Positions 17,459 to 26,540 of a stretch of DNA of 64,000 bases are shown in pieces. A program made the translations under genes and the position numbers. Source of the stretch: Frankia umida (lineage in GTDB: Bacteria > Actinomycetota > Actinomycetes > Frankiales > Frankiaceae); the NCBI RefSeq assembly GCF_023242945.1, contig NZ_JALKFT010000012.1, forward strand, positions 99,554-163,553, given 5' to 3'. The notes under the pieces were generated by a model. The model saw only the letters and a list, made by a program, of their open reading frames with translations, did no database searches and was not told the DNA's origin. The first letter of the stretch is position 1, and the number at the start of each line of letters is the position of its first letter.

Positions 17459-17902
17459 GTGACCCCGCCCGCCGGCGAACGCGTGATCCGCTTCGCCCAG
17501 TCGATCCACATGCGACGCTCGACCGCCGCACTGATCGTCTTCCTCCTCGCCACCGTCGCCGCCTACCTGGTGGCCCGCCCGATCCCGACTCATGTCGCGC
17601 AGGCCCGCGCGGTCGCCAGCACGACCACCGCCACCGACGAGGGCACGACGACGACCACCACCACGACCACCCGCACCATCACCCGGGCGACCGCCTCCCC
17701 CACCACGGCCGCCCCCACCCCCGATCCGTCCGCGACCCCGACGCCGACCGTGGCCCCCACCCCGACCGACCTCACGCCGAGCCCGTCCACCGATGGTGGC
17801 CTGTTCGGCTCCGTCGGCGCGAGCCCCACCGCCACCGCTGGTACCGGTTCGTTCTCGAGTTCCGGCGTGGTGGCACCGGGCTTCACCACCAGCACCCCCT
17901 GA
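17459..17902 (+). CDS. Membrane-anchored Thr/Pro-rich protein
   Basis: The protein has 147 residues. One transmembrane helix (LIVFLLATVAAYLVA, ~26-40) is preceded by a basic stretch, so the rest is probably outside the cell. The outer part is almost entirely Thr, Pro, Ala and Ser, like an O-glycosylated or wall-spanning linker, with no folded domain. It follows the MscS gene by 10 bases and may be an accessory of that channel. Function unknown. Confidence 0.65.
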   Translation: MTPPAGERVIRFAQSIHMRRSTAALIVFLLATVAAYLVARPIPTHVAQARAVASTTTATDEGTTTTTTTTTRTITRATASPTTAAPTPDPSATPTPTVAPTPTDLTPSPSTDGGLFGSVGASPTATAGTGSFSSSGVVAPGFTTSTP

Positions 17903-18161
17903 CGCCCCACCCGCGATCATCACCGCAATCCGGTAAGCGCCTGTTTATCCGCAAACCGGTCGGTCGCGGCACTGTCATCGAATCCTGCCAGGCGTGGGTG
18001 CGGAAACGAGGCCCCGAATCCTTCGTCAGGCTTCGACAGGATCGTTCGGGCGCCGATCTCCTCGGTGATGTGGCTGTTCGGACGAAACAAGTGACTGATT
18101 CGACGATCAGATGGACCCATCCGATCGGGATATTGTCAAGCTGACGGGGTACACGAAGGTC

Positions 18162-18857
18162 ATGACGACGCCGCCCCCCAGCCATCCGTCCACGGGCGGC
18201 GCACCGCAACCGGCGCCTGGCCAGACGAGCGGCTTCCCCGTGAACACCCGCCCGCAGCCAGGCTTCCCGCCGACCGGCGCACCGCCCGCCGCCACGTCCT
18301 ATCCCGCCCCCTCAGGCCCCGGGCCTGCCGCGCCCGGACCCGCGGGTCCCGGCCCCGCGGGCAACAGGTTCGGAGGCACCGGCCCGGGCCCTGGTGATGT
18401 CGACCAGGGCCGTGGTTCCAGGAATTCGCGCGGCGGTACTGGAGGTTCGCCCGCACGGCCGGATATTCCGCATACCCGCACCAGTCGGGCGTGGACGAGC
18501 CTGGTACTGTTCTCAGTCGTTCTGATCATTCTGCTGATATTTATTCTGCAGAATCTGGACGATGTGAAGGTGTCGTTCCTTGGCCTGAGCGGCACACTGC
18601 CGCTCGCCGTGGCCATGCTGTTCTCCGCGGTCGCTGGTGCGCTGCTGGTCGCCATCCCCGGTGTCGGTCGGATGATTCAGCTTCGTCGGACCGTCCGGCG
18701 CGTGGCGGCGAACCCGCCTACCGGACCGAACCAGGTCGGACCGAACCCGACCGGCCCGAACCAGACTGGTCCGAACCCGGCTGGCGGGATGCCCGCCGGC
18801 CCGGCCCCGGAAAGCCGGCGTTCCGGTGTCACCACGAAGCTCAGGCATCGACGCTGA
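18162..18857 (+). CDS. LapA-domain (DUF1049) membrane protein
   Basis: The protein has 231 residues. A disordered Pro/Gly-rich N-terminus (~110 residues) is followed by two close transmembrane helices, LVLFSVVLIILLIFILQN and LPLAVAMLFSAVAGALLVAI, joined by DDVKVSFLGLSG. This is the LapA-type two-helix module. A second Pro/Asn/Gly-rich repeat tail follows. The family is poorly understood outside lipopolysaccharide assembly. ATG 18162 has GAAGG close upstream; ATG 18111 is possible. The 3' end is 15 bases from the convergent kinase gene. Confidence 0.75.
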   Translation: MTTPPPSHPSTGGAPQPAPGQTSGFPVNTRPQPGFPPTGAPPAATSYPAPSGPGPAAPGPAGPGPAGNRFGGTGPGPGDVDQGRGSRNSRGGTGGSPARPDIPHTRTSRAWTSLVLFSVVLIILLIFILQNLDDVKVSFLGLSGTLPLAVAMLFSAVAGALLVAIPGVGRMIQLRRTVRRVAANPPTGPNQVGPNPTGPNQTGPNPAGGMPAGPAPESRRSGVTTKLRHRR

Positions 18858-18872
18858 TCTCGCGTGCCGCAC

Positions 18873-21800
18873 TCAGCAGGGCGGGCGATAGTCCATCGAA
18901 CCGAAGAAGGTGGACCATTCGGCGGGGCTGATGCGGTTGGCGGGGTCGGTGCAGGCGGCGGTGGCCAGGTGGGCGGGGTCCGCGTCCCACAGGCGCAGGG
19001 TGCCGTCGTGGGCGGCGGCGAGCACCACGCCGCTGTCGCCCACGAATCCGACGGCGGTGATCGACCGGGTGGGGCCGTGCCAGTTGACCAGGGGTACCGG
19101 GTCGGTGGGGTCGGTGATACCGGCCAGTCGGATCACCTCGGCGTCACCGCCGGAGGCGACGATGCTGCGGGAGGCCGCGACCGCGGTCACGCCGCCGAGC
19201 TGACCAGGGATCTTGCGCAGGGAGATCGCCCGGTCGCGACTGGCCACGTTCCAGAGCTGGACGGTGGCGTCGACACCGCCGGTGATGAGGGTCGCGCCGT
19301 CCGCGGTGTAGGCGAGGGTCTGCACGGCCCGGCTGTGGCTGCGCAGCACCAGGCCACCCACGGGATGGGCGGCATCGGTGATGTGCCACAGACGGATGGT
19401 GGCGTCCTCGCCGGCGGTGGCCAGGATGCCACCCTTCGGTGCGAACGCGATCGCGTACACGCCGCCGGTGGCGGTCTCGAAGTGTGAGCGGATGGTGGGG
19501 TTCGCGGGATCGGTGATGTCCCACAGGGCGAGCGTCCCGTCGGCGCCGCTGGAGGCGAGCGTGTTGCCGTCCGGGGTGAAGGCGACAGCGCGCACCGTGT
19601 CAGTGTGACGTTGGGTGATCGACAGGCGGCGTAGGTTGGTGGGGTCGTGCGCGTCCCACAGGCGGACGGAGCCGTCCGCGCTGCCGGTGGCGAGCAGTTT
19701 GCCATCGGAGTTGAACGTCATCGAGTCGACCCAGCCGGTGGTGCGGACCGAGTCACGGCGTTGCAGTCGGGTGCGGTCGGTCACCTCCCACATGGTGATG
19801 ACGCCGTCCGCGCCGCCGACGGCGACAAGCTTGCCGTCGCGGCTGATCGCCATCGACCGGATGTCGGCGGAGCCGGAGTCCACGGCGACCGGTGGGAGGT
19901 TCTCGCCGAACGCGGCGATCATCGCTTCCTGGGTCCGCGTCGAGGTGGGTGCGGCGCGGTAGGCGGCGAGTGCCAGGCGACTGGCCAGACCCGGGTCGGT
20001 GGCCTGCCGCGTGATCGCCTGGACGGCGACGGCGGCCGGGACGTCGGCGACGTCCGCCCCGCCCTTGTCCCGTCTCTCGAGCAGGACGATCGCGCCGACG
20101 AGCACGGCCACGAGCACGACGGCCACCAGTGCCAGCCAGCGCCGTCCCCACCGGACCCGATCGGCCGGTGTCCGCGACGAGGCCCCGCCCTGCTCCACCT
20201 GGCCGTGCTGCCCCACCTGGCCGTGCTGCCCCGAACCACGCTGCCCCGGCTGCCCGGCGCGGTCGGCGGTAGGACGACCGGACGTCCCCTGGGACGCGGT
20301 ATCGCGGGTGGGTGTGCCCCGGGCCGGTGTGCCAGGGGAGTGCGCGCCATGCGCGGAGGTCCCGCGGGACGTGGGGCCGTCGGCCGGAGCCTGGCCGGGA
20401 CGTGCCTGACGGGCACGGTGGGCGTCGCGGACACGATTGAGGCGGTCGGTGGGCACGATGCCGGTCTCGGCGTCGCTGAGGTCGTCGTCGGCCAGGGTCG
20501 CCGGGTCCGGCGGGCCGGCCTGGGGCGTCCGCGCCGCGGCTGCGCCCAGACGCCGGGCGTCCACTGCCTCGCCGGCGCCCCAGACCGTGACCAGTCCGTC
20601 GTCAAGGCGCGGGGTCCCCGTCCACTGGTCCGCCGGACGCCAGGGAATCTTCCCGCCAGCCGGCGGGCCCGCCTCCCCCGCAGACGAGGCTCCACCCGTC
20701 CTAGAGGCACCGCCGGTCCTAGAGGCTCCACCGGTTCGAGAGGCATCGCCCGTCCGGGAAACGCCGCCAGGGGTGGAGGACGAGCCGGTGCCGGTCGAGC
20801 GGGGGGACGCGGCGGGGTTGAGGGGCAGCGGCTGGGTGCCCAGGGTCTCGGGCGGCGGGTCGTGCGGCATCTGGCCGGTGATCGGGGTGATCGGACCGGC
20901 CGGGTCGCCGTCCACGGCGTGGCCGGCCACGTCCGGTTCGGGGGTGGGGGTGCTGGGGGGTGTGGTGTTCAGCGGACGGATGAGGGCGGTGACCTCGGAG
21001 AGGATCTGCTCGCGGGCGGTGACGGGGACATCGACGCGCAGGTCGAGCAGGCGGACGTAGAGCTCCTCGGCGGCGGGGCGCAGCGTGGCGATCTTGCGCA
21101 TCGCGTCCTCGACCAGCGGGAGCAGGCTCGGGTCGAGGCCCTCGAGGTTGGGCGGGTCGTTGACGGTGCGAAACAGCAGGCTGGGGGCGGGGCCGGTGCC
21201 GAACGGATAGCGGCCGGTGCCGGCGTAGACGAGGACACCGCCCCAGGCGAAGACGTCCGCCGCCGATGTGATCTGCTCGCCGCGGGCCTGTTCGGGCGCC
21301 ATGAACGCGGGTGTGCCGAGGTGGCGGTCGGTACCGGAGTCGCGTCCGACGACGGTGGCGCTGTCCAGCGCGCGGGCGATACCGAAGTCGATGACCTTCG
21401 GGCCGAGTCGGGACAGCAGGATGTTCGAGGGTTTGAGGTCGCGGTGCACGATGCCGGCGCGGTGGATGGCCATCAGCGCCGTGGTCATGCTGACCGCGAG
21501 CTGGTGCAGTTCGGCGGGGGTCAGCGGCCCGCGGCTGTGCACCACCTCGGAAAGAGTCGGTCCGTCGACGTATTCGGTGACGAGGTAGGGATGGTCACCG
21601 GTGATGTCGACGTCGAGGACCGCGGCGGTGCAGAACCGGGCGACGCGGCGGGCGTTGTCGGCCTCATGCTTGAGCCGGGACCGGAATTCGGCGAGCCGGG
21701 CAAGGTCCGGGCGAATCAGTTTGACCGCGACCTGGCCGCCTTCGGCGGTCTCGCCCAGGTAGACCGTGCCCATTCCGCCGGCGCCGAGGCGCCGCACCAG

Positions 21801-21941
21801 CCGGTAGGGCCCCACTTCGGCCGGCGCCGAGGTCCCGCTGTCGCCACCGTCGGCACCTGTTCCGGCGCTGAGGGCAGCGGACCCGCCCGCGCCGGCGACG
21901 CCGTCGTTCTCGGCGGCCTGGGACGCGGACGGGTTCGCCAT
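18873..21941 (-). CDS. Transmembrane Ser/Thr kinase with seven-bladed WD40 sensor
   Basis: The protein has 1022 residues. The kinase domain spans ~44-310 (GAGGMGTVYLG, VAVKLI, HRDLKPSNI, DFGIA, GTPAFMAPE). A long disordered linker has SRTGGA and GQHGQV repeats. One transmembrane helix (ALVAVVLVAVLVGAIVLLE) follows near residue 600, then seven WD repeats such as GKLVAVGGADGVITMWEV and GATLITGGVDATVQLWNV. The propeller would lie outside the cell and could sense a wall or secreted partner. Its ATG overlaps the stop of the Cys-rich surface protein gene (TGATG), so the two are translationally coupled and probably function together. Confidence 0.9.
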   Translation of the reverse strand: MANPSASQAAENDGVAGAGGSAALSAGTGADGGDSGTSAPAEVGPYRLVRRLGAGGMGTVYLGETAEGGQVAVKLIRPDLARLAEFRSRLKHEADNARRVARFCTAAVLDVDITGDHPYLVTEYVDGPTLSEVVHSRGPLTPAELHQLAVSMTTALMAIHRAGIVHRDLKPSNILLSRLGPKVIDFGIARALDSATVVGRDSGTDRHLGTPAFMAPEQARGEQITSAADVFAWGGVLVYAGTGRYPFGTGPAPSLLFRTVNDPPNLEGLDPSLLPLVEDAMRKIATLRPAAEELYVRLLDLRVDVPVTAREQILSEVTALIRPLNTTPPSTPTPEPDVAGHAVDGDPAGPITPITGQMPHDPPPETLGTQPLPLNPAASPRSTGTGSSSTPGGVSRTGDASRTGGASRTGGASRTGGASSAGEAGPPAGGKIPWRPADQWTGTPRLDDGLVTVWGAGEAVDARRLGAAAARTPQAGPPDPATLADDDLSDAETGIVPTDRLNRVRDAHRARQARPGQAPADGPTSRGTSAHGAHSPGTPARGTPTRDTASQGTSGRPTADRAGQPGQRGSGQHGQVGQHGQVEQGGASSRTPADRVRWGRRWLALVAVVLVAVLVGAIVLLERRDKGGADVADVPAAVAVQAITRQATDPGLASRLALAAYRAAPTSTRTQEAMIAAFGENLPPVAVDSGSADIRSMAISRDGKLVAVGGADGVITMWEVTDRTRLQRRDSVRTTGWVDSMTFNSDGKLLATGSADGSVRLWDAHDPTNLRRLSITQRHTDTVRAVAFTPDGNTLASSGADGTLALWDITDPANPTIRSHFETATGGVYAIAFAPKGGILATAGEDATIRLWHITDAAHPVGGLVLRSHSRAVQTLAYTADGATLITGGVDATVQLWNVASRDRAISLRKIPGQLGGVTAVAASRSIVASGGDAEVIRLAGITDPTDPVPLVNWHGPTRSITAVGFVGDSGVVLAAAHDGTLRLWDADPAHLATAACTDPANRISPAEWSTFFGSMDYRPPC
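20685..20760 (-). repeat. In-frame 15-bp repeats in the WD40-kinase linker
   Basis: About five copies of a 15-base unit encode (S/D)ASRTGG-type pentapeptides in the juxtamembrane linker. Copy-number change would be in frame and only alter linker length. Confidence 0.7.
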
Positions 21942-23770
21942 CAGCGACGCACCCGGCCCCGACGCCGACGCCGGGCTGCCATCTGGTAGTGGACGGCGAG
22001 GAAGGACAACGCGAGGAACAGCGGCAGCAGCACCGACGTCGCCGACGCGCTGGTGTCCGCGGCGACGAGCACCATGTCGATGCCGGCGGTCAACGGCTTC
22101 TCGCCGGCGCAGCGGGCCTCGACCGGACGGTGCCCGGGTTCGAAGCTGGCGAACTGCACCACGGTCTCGAAGGTGCCCGACCTGTCCGCGACGGCGCGTC
22201 CGACCAGTTCACCGCCGGTGGTCAGGGTTGCCTGGGCACCCGGATCGCAGCCGGCGCCGCGGGCGAACAGGGTGTCGCCGGCGCTGACGATCGTCCGGTC
22301 GAACAGCAGCTCACCGGCCTTCGCCTCCCGCACCTCGGGCTGGCCGACCGGGGGCACCGGGTCGCTGGCGCGACGCACCGGCGTGCACACGCCCAGGACA
22401 CGCACCGTTCCCCTGGCGCACCGCGTCGGCTCGGGGCTCGGACACGTCTGCTCGAGCGGGACCGAGATACCGCCCGGGCACATCACCCGTCCGGACGGGC
22501 AGTCGGCTGTCGCGGCGTGCTGCGAACCGTCCCAGCAGATGACGGGCACCGGCGCGGTCGGCGTCGGCGGGGACGGGCAGGCGGTACCCACCGGCACCCC
22601 GACCGAGGTGCCGGGGCAGGACCGCTGCGGCAGCGGGCACTGGTCGGCGCGGTCGCGCACCGAACCGTCCGAGCAGGTGACCTTGGTCGGCTGTTCGGTG
22701 GGGTGGTCGGTCGTGCCGGGGTCTGACCGGCAGATCGGGGTGGCCGCCGGGGCGGGTGCGGCGCCGCTGGCCGAATGGCCCGGCTGGCCTGGCCGCAGGC
22801 TTGGGCACTGCGGCGAGTTTCCCGTGCCTGTGGGGCAGGTGGCGTCGGCGGTGCGGTGCGTGGGGGCGGCCGAGGTGCTGGGGCAGGATCGCCCAGGGCA
22901 GTCCGCGTCGGCCGAGCCGGCCGGGGTCGATGTGGCGGACGGGCAGGGCGCGGGCCCCGGCGGCGGCGGCGCGCAGCTGTCGGTGTGCCCACCCGTGGCG
23001 GCGCTGCCCGAGGCTGCGACCACACCGTTCGTAGCGATCACCGGGACTCGGGAGACAGTGGCCTTCGGCGGGCAGGCCGTCGGGCTGGGGGACTCGCAGG
23101 CGGGCACGAACGCGCTCGAGGCGATGTTGGCCAGGCAGTCCTCTGGCTGGGTCGGGCAGGCGCTGGTCGCCGAGGCGGTCGGCGAGCAGCTCGCCGAACC
23201 GGGCGAGGTGATGCCGGCGCTCGGCGTGCCGGTGGTCGGGGGCGACGTGCCCGGGGTACCCGGGGTGCCCGGGGTGCCCGTCCCGGTGGACGGCGTGCCG
23301 GTCGTGGGGCTGGTGGTGGCGGCGGTGGGAGCGGGGGTCGTCGGGTCGGGCTTCGGGTCGGCGCTCGGCGTCGACCCGCCCGTCGGCGACCCGGCATCGC
23401 CGGAGCCGCCGGAGCCGCCGTCGGTCGGCGGCCCGGTGGTCGTGGTCGACCCGCCGCCGGAGGTGGGCGAGGCGCCATCCGTCGTGGTGCCACCCGCGCC
23501 GGCCGCGGGCGTCGACCCGGTCGACGCGGTCGACGCGGTGGAACCCTCCGTGGCTGCGGCGCTGGTGGGGTCACCGGCCGCGGCGGCGCTGATCGGGACG
23601 CCGGCCCCTGCGGGAGTACCCAACCCCGTGGCCACCCCGGCGCCGACGCACAGCAGCAGGACGCTCAGGAAGATGACAGCGACGGAACCACGCGACGACC
23701 GATCACCTCGGGATGCCCCGAATCGTGATGATCGAGCCGTCCATCGACCGGCTGCTCGATGGCCAGACAT
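21941..23770 (-). CDS. Large Cys-rich, Ser/Thr/Pro-rich surface protein
   Basis: The protein has 609 residues. An N-terminal hydrophobic segment (SVAVIFLSVLLLCVGAGVAT) acts as signal or anchor. A ~170-residue Thr/Ser/Gly/Pro region with GTPGTPGTPG repeats follows, then a Cys-rich section with many spaced CP and CS pairs. A beta-type domain (LFDRTIVSAGDTLFARGAGC) and a C-terminal helix with a basic tail (MAARRRRRGR) complete it. The topology is an extracellular protein anchored at the C-terminus. ATG 23770 has GGGGGG six bases upstream. Coupling to the WD40 kinase suggests a ligand or substrate relationship. No family recognised. Confidence 0.7.
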   Translation of the reverse strand: MSGHRAAGRWTARSSRFGASRGDRSSRGSVAVIFLSVLLLCVGAGVATGLGTPAGAGVPISAAAAGDPTSAAATEGSTASTASTGSTPAAGAGGTTTDGASPTSGGGSTTTTGPPTDGGSGGSGDAGSPTGGSTPSADPKPDPTTPAPTAATTSPTTGTPSTGTGTPGTPGTPGTSPPTTGTPSAGITSPGSASCSPTASATSACPTQPEDCLANIASSAFVPACESPSPTACPPKATVSRVPVIATNGVVAASGSAATGGHTDSCAPPPPGPAPCPSATSTPAGSADADCPGRSCPSTSAAPTHRTADATCPTGTGNSPQCPSLRPGQPGHSASGAAPAPAATPICRSDPGTTDHPTEQPTKVTCSDGSVRDRADQCPLPQRSCPGTSVGVPVGTACPSPPTPTAPVPVICWDGSQHAATADCPSGRVMCPGGISVPLEQTCPSPEPTRCARGTVRVLGVCTPVRRASDPVPPVGQPEVREAKAGELLFDRTIVSAGDTLFARGAGCDPGAQATLTTGGELVGRAVADRSGTFETVVQFASFEPGHRPVEARCAGEKPLTAGIDMVLVAADTSASATSVLLPLFLALSFLAVHYQMAARRRRRGRVRR

Positions 23771-23998
23771 AGGTCGCCCCCCGGGTGCGAACGGCAACAC
23801 GGCGATAACGGCCCGTCAACACAGCTCGTTGAAAACGCGTGGTGCGCGCCTGACGTTACGTGCCTGATGTGAGAGGCGGAAGCCCCGCCCATACGACGGT
23901 CCATAGAATAACAGCAGGCTGGCCGAAGATCCCCGGCTAGGGCAACATGGACCACGCCGGTCGGGGGCATCCCAGCCAGGGAAGAGTCGGGGGAACTC

Positions 23999-24775
23999 GT
24001 GGAATGCGCGGCTGCGCCGAGGGTGGCGGTTCAGAAAAGCTTTCTGATTGTCATATGCCTGACAGTCTGTCTGGGTTGGCTCGTGTTGTTGCCCCCGTCG
24101 ATCGCACGGGCGGAGTCGAGTGGTCGCGTTGAGCTTGCCGTGACAGTGGATGGGCACGCCTTGGATCGCGGGGACCTCGTCCTGAACGCCGGCACCGTCG
24201 CCCGGGTCGTGGTCGGCGTGCACAACCTCAGCCGGGTCGACATCCCGATTGACTCGGTGCGGCTTTCTGGAAATGTGCTCGGTCTCACGTTCTTCGACTA
24301 CGACACCCGGCTGCACACCACCGTCCCGGCGCAGGGCTCGGCCAACTGGACCGTCGATCTGGACATCCGCGATCTGGACGGCCGCGCCACCGGCCTCGTC
24401 CCGGTCGAGGTGACCCTGCGTGACACCGACCTGCACGCGGTCGCCCGCCAGTCCGGCACGGCGAACGTCCACGGTTCGCTGTTGTCCATCTACGGACTGT
24501 TCGGCGTCGGGCTGCTGGTGCTGATGGGGCTGCTGTGGGCGGTGGCACTGCTCCCGCTGGGCCGGCACGCCGGGCCCGCGACCTGGTGGCTGCGTGGCCT
24601 GCGGTTCGTCCCCGCCGGCTGCGCGGTGGGCCTGTTCGGGGTCTTCGCTCTCTCGGCGACCCGGTTGCTGTCACCGACGACGCTGGTCGACCTCGTGCTC
24701 ACCATCGTCACGTCGACCGCCTGCTTCGCGATCGGCGCGCTGATGCCCTGGCTGAACGGCCCCCGCCGCCGTTGA
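23999..24775 (+). CDS. Membrane protein with extracellular beta domain and four helices
   Basis: The protein has 258 residues. A signal-like helix (LIVICLTVCLGWLVLL) precedes a ~120-residue beta-rich region (VELAVTVDGHALDRGDLVL) with no Cys. Three further hydrophobic segments follow (LLSIYGLFGVGLLVLMGLLW, GCAVGLFGVFALSA, LVDLVLTIVTSTACFAIGAL). It is divergent from the Cys-rich protein/WD40-kinase operon and may be part of the same surface system. The GTG start follows a GTCGGGGG tract. The 3' end is 12 bases from the anti-sigma gene. No family recognised. Confidence 0.65.
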   Translation: MECAAAPRVAVQKSFLIVICLTVCLGWLVLLPPSIARAESSGRVELAVTVDGHALDRGDLVLNAGTVARVVVGVHNLSRVDIPIDSVRLSGNVLGLTFFDYDTRLHTTVPAQGSANWTVDLDIRDLDGRATGLVPVEVTLRDTDLHAVARQSGTANVHGSLLSIYGLFGVGLLVLMGLLWAVALLPLGRHAGPATWWLRGLRFVPAGCAVGLFGVFALSATRLLSPTTLVDLVLTIVTSTACFAIGALMPWLNGPRRR

Positions 24776-24787
24776 GCCGTTGAGCCG

Positions 24788-25741
24788 TCAGGCGCCGCGG
24801 GCGGGCAGGACGACGATCCGCCCGCCCTGCGCGTCGACGATCAGCAGGCGGGCCAGGTTCGCCGGTTCGATCCCGGCGGTTCCCCGCACCTCCACGTCGC
24901 CGTCGTAGTTGGCCGCCCACGTCGCGGCGGTCTCCTCGTGCCCGTCGACAGCCTGGGCGATCAGGGTGCAGTGACTGCCCGGACGCACGTTCGCGACCTT
25001 CACCGTGAAGGCGCTGCCAGCCGGGTTCGCGGCGACCCACACCCATGCCTCGACCTGACTGGTGATGCTGGCCCCGGTGTACATCCGCCCGGGTGGACGA
25101 GCCGTCAGCGAGTCGCCGTTCGAGTGCACGCTGACCGTGATCCCGACCGTGGCGAGCACGACCGCGACGAGCAGCCCCGCCGACGCGAGCACGGCCCGGC
25201 GGCGCGCGCGGCGACGGGCCCGCTGCAGCGACGCCAGTGCCCGCCGGGTGAGCTCGGTGTCGGTCCCCGCCCGTGGCTCGACGACCGGACGAGCCGCCTG
25301 GTCCGGTCGCTGGCCATGCCTCGGGCCCTGACCATGCCCCTGCCACCCGCCCTGACCCGGCCGCACACCCTGATCCGGCCCCTGGTCCTGGCCCGTGCCC
25401 GCGGCGGTCCGCGGGTGGTCGGACCCGTTCGGCGCGGAGGCCGCCCCGTCCGTGCGCGGGTCGGTGTGGGTCCGCGCGTTGAGGTGGGCCGTGTCGAGGT
25501 GGACCGCGTCGACGATGGCGGCGATGTCCAGGTCGGTGCTGCTGGGCTCGTCGGGCTCCACCACGTCGGCCAGCTGCAGGCGTGCCAGCAGGCCGGGCAG
25601 TCCGGCGAGACCGGCCAGTTCCGCGCGGCACTCCGCGCAGCCGCCCAGATGGTTCGCCACGGCGGCGCGGTCCGCGGGTTCCAGGGCGCCCAGTACATAG
25701 GCGCCCAGTGCGATGCGGGGGGCTGCGCAGTCGCTGCTCAT
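24788..25741 (-). CDS. Anti-sigma factor, zinc-finger type
   Basis: The protein has 317 residues. The N-terminus carries the anti-sigma zinc finger: RAAVANHLGGCAECRAEL supplies the HxxxCxxC. A Gln/Gly/Asp-rich cytoplasmic linker follows, one transmembrane helix (AVLASAGLLVAVVLATVGIT, ~200-220) and an RskA-like extracytoplasmic domain. It would hold the adjacent ECF sigma factor at the membrane until a signal triggers release. Its ATG overlaps the sigma stop by four bases (ATGA), the classic coupled arrangement. Confidence 0.9.
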   Translation of the reverse strand: MSSDCAAPRIALGAYVLGALEPADRAAVANHLGGCAECRAELAGLAGLPGLLARLQLADVVEPDEPSSTDLDIAAIVDAVHLDTAHLNARTHTDPRTDGAASAPNGSDHPRTAAGTGQDQGPDQGVRPGQGGWQGHGQGPRHGQRPDQAARPVVEPRAGTDTELTRRALASLQRARRRARRRAVLASAGLLVAVVLATVGITVSVHSNGDSLTARPPGRMYTGASITSQVEAWVWVAANPAGSAFTVKVANVRPGSHCTLIAQAVDGHEETAATWAANYDGDVEVRGTAGIEPANLARLLIVDAQGGRIVVLPARGA

Positions 25742-26298
25742 GTCGCCCACCCCCGTTCTTCGAGCGCCAGCCGTAACGCACGCAGTCCGTAGTAGACCCG
25801 GGACTTGACGGTGCCGGGCGGGATTCCCAGGTTCACGGCCGCCTCGGCGACGGAGCGTCCCAGGTAGTAGGTCTCGACGAGCGCGGCCCGATGCTCGGTG
25901 CTCAGCGCCCGGAACGCCTCCACGACCTGCCAGCTCTCCAGCGCGCGGTCCAGCTCGTTGCCCGCGGACAGGAACTCGAGGTGTTCCGGTCCGACCTCGG
26001 CCGGTCGGGCCCGCCGCGCCCGATGCTCGTCGACCACGATGCGATGCGCGACGGTGAACAGCCATGGTCGCAACGGCCGCTCGTCGGTGTCGAGCCGGCC
26101 GGCGTGCCGCCAGGCCCGTACCAGCGTCTCCTGCAGGACGTCCTCGGCCTTCGTGCGGTCACCGGTCATCCGGGAGATGAACGCGAGCAGCGCCGAGCCG
26201 TGTTCGGTGTAGACGGCGCGCACAAACTCGGCGGCGGGGTCCTCGACCTCCGGCCCGCCGTCGCGCCCTCGCCGCCGCGCATGCATGCCCACCAACAC
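25738..26298 (-). CDS. ECF-type RNA polymerase sigma factor
   Basis: The protein has 186 residues. Region 2 (LLAFISRMTGDRTKAEDVLQ, then ETLVRAWRHA) and region 4 (LSTEHRAALVETYYLGRSVA, ending IPPGTVKSRVYYGLRALR) are both present, with a short linker, as in group IV sigma factors of the SigK/SigL type. GTG 26298 or ATG 26286 could be the start. It is paired with the downstream anti-sigma gene. ECF factors usually activate their own promoter. The Tat-exported HAF-repeat gene lies divergently upstream across 242 bases and could be a target. Confidence 0.92.
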   Translation of the reverse strand: MLVGMHARRRGRDGGPEVEDPAAEFVRAVYTEHGSALLAFISRMTGDRTKAEDVLQETLVRAWRHAGRLDTDERPLRPWLFTVAHRIVVDEHRARRARPAEVGPEHLEFLSAGNELDRALESWQVVEAFRALSTEHRAALVETYYLGRSVAEAAVNLGIPPGTVKSRVYYGLRALRLALEERGWAT

Positions 26299-26391
26299 GC
26301 ATCATCGCCCCGCCCGGTTCACCCGGACCACCTCGCGCCACCACTGTCACCATCAGCACCCGGATCGTGACGCGCCGAGCCACGTCGGCCG

Positions 26392-26420
26392 TTGACACTC
26401 CATCCACTAAAAGTCACTAT
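26392..26420 (+). promoter_or_regulatory. Possible housekeeping-type promoter before the HAF gene
   Basis: TTGACA at 26392-26397 is followed after 17 bases by CACTAT (26415-26420), only a half match to the -10 consensus, at the edge of a short AT-rich stretch (26405-26455). It lies about 120 bases before the GTG at 26541. Confidence 0.3.
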
Positions 26421-26540
26421 TCAAATCCTAAAAGTAATCATCTCTGGTAGACGCCCTGAATTCGCGGATCCGCCAGCCCGAGCCGGCCTGCGAGCTGGCC
26501 TGGGAACCCACGAGCCGGAATTCGAGAGAAGGCGACCCGC

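Noticed and set aside
16348..17553. N-terminal extension of the DUF3710 frame
   Set aside because: It lies over the MscS gene; the family start and a good ribosome site occur at 16347.
19647..21989. 780-residue frame antisense to the WD40 kinase
   Set aside because: It mirrors kinase and WD40 codons, has no family features and no ribosome site.
23250..23282. GGGGTACCCGG/GGGGTGCCCGG repeats as a regulatory array
   Set aside because: They encode in-frame GTP repeats within the Thr/Pro-rich surface protein and are explained by coding sequence.
22053..23867. 604-residue frame antisense to the Cys-rich surface protein
   Set aside because: The minus-strand protein has a signal helix, patterned Cys and coupling to the kinase gene; the plus frame has no such features.
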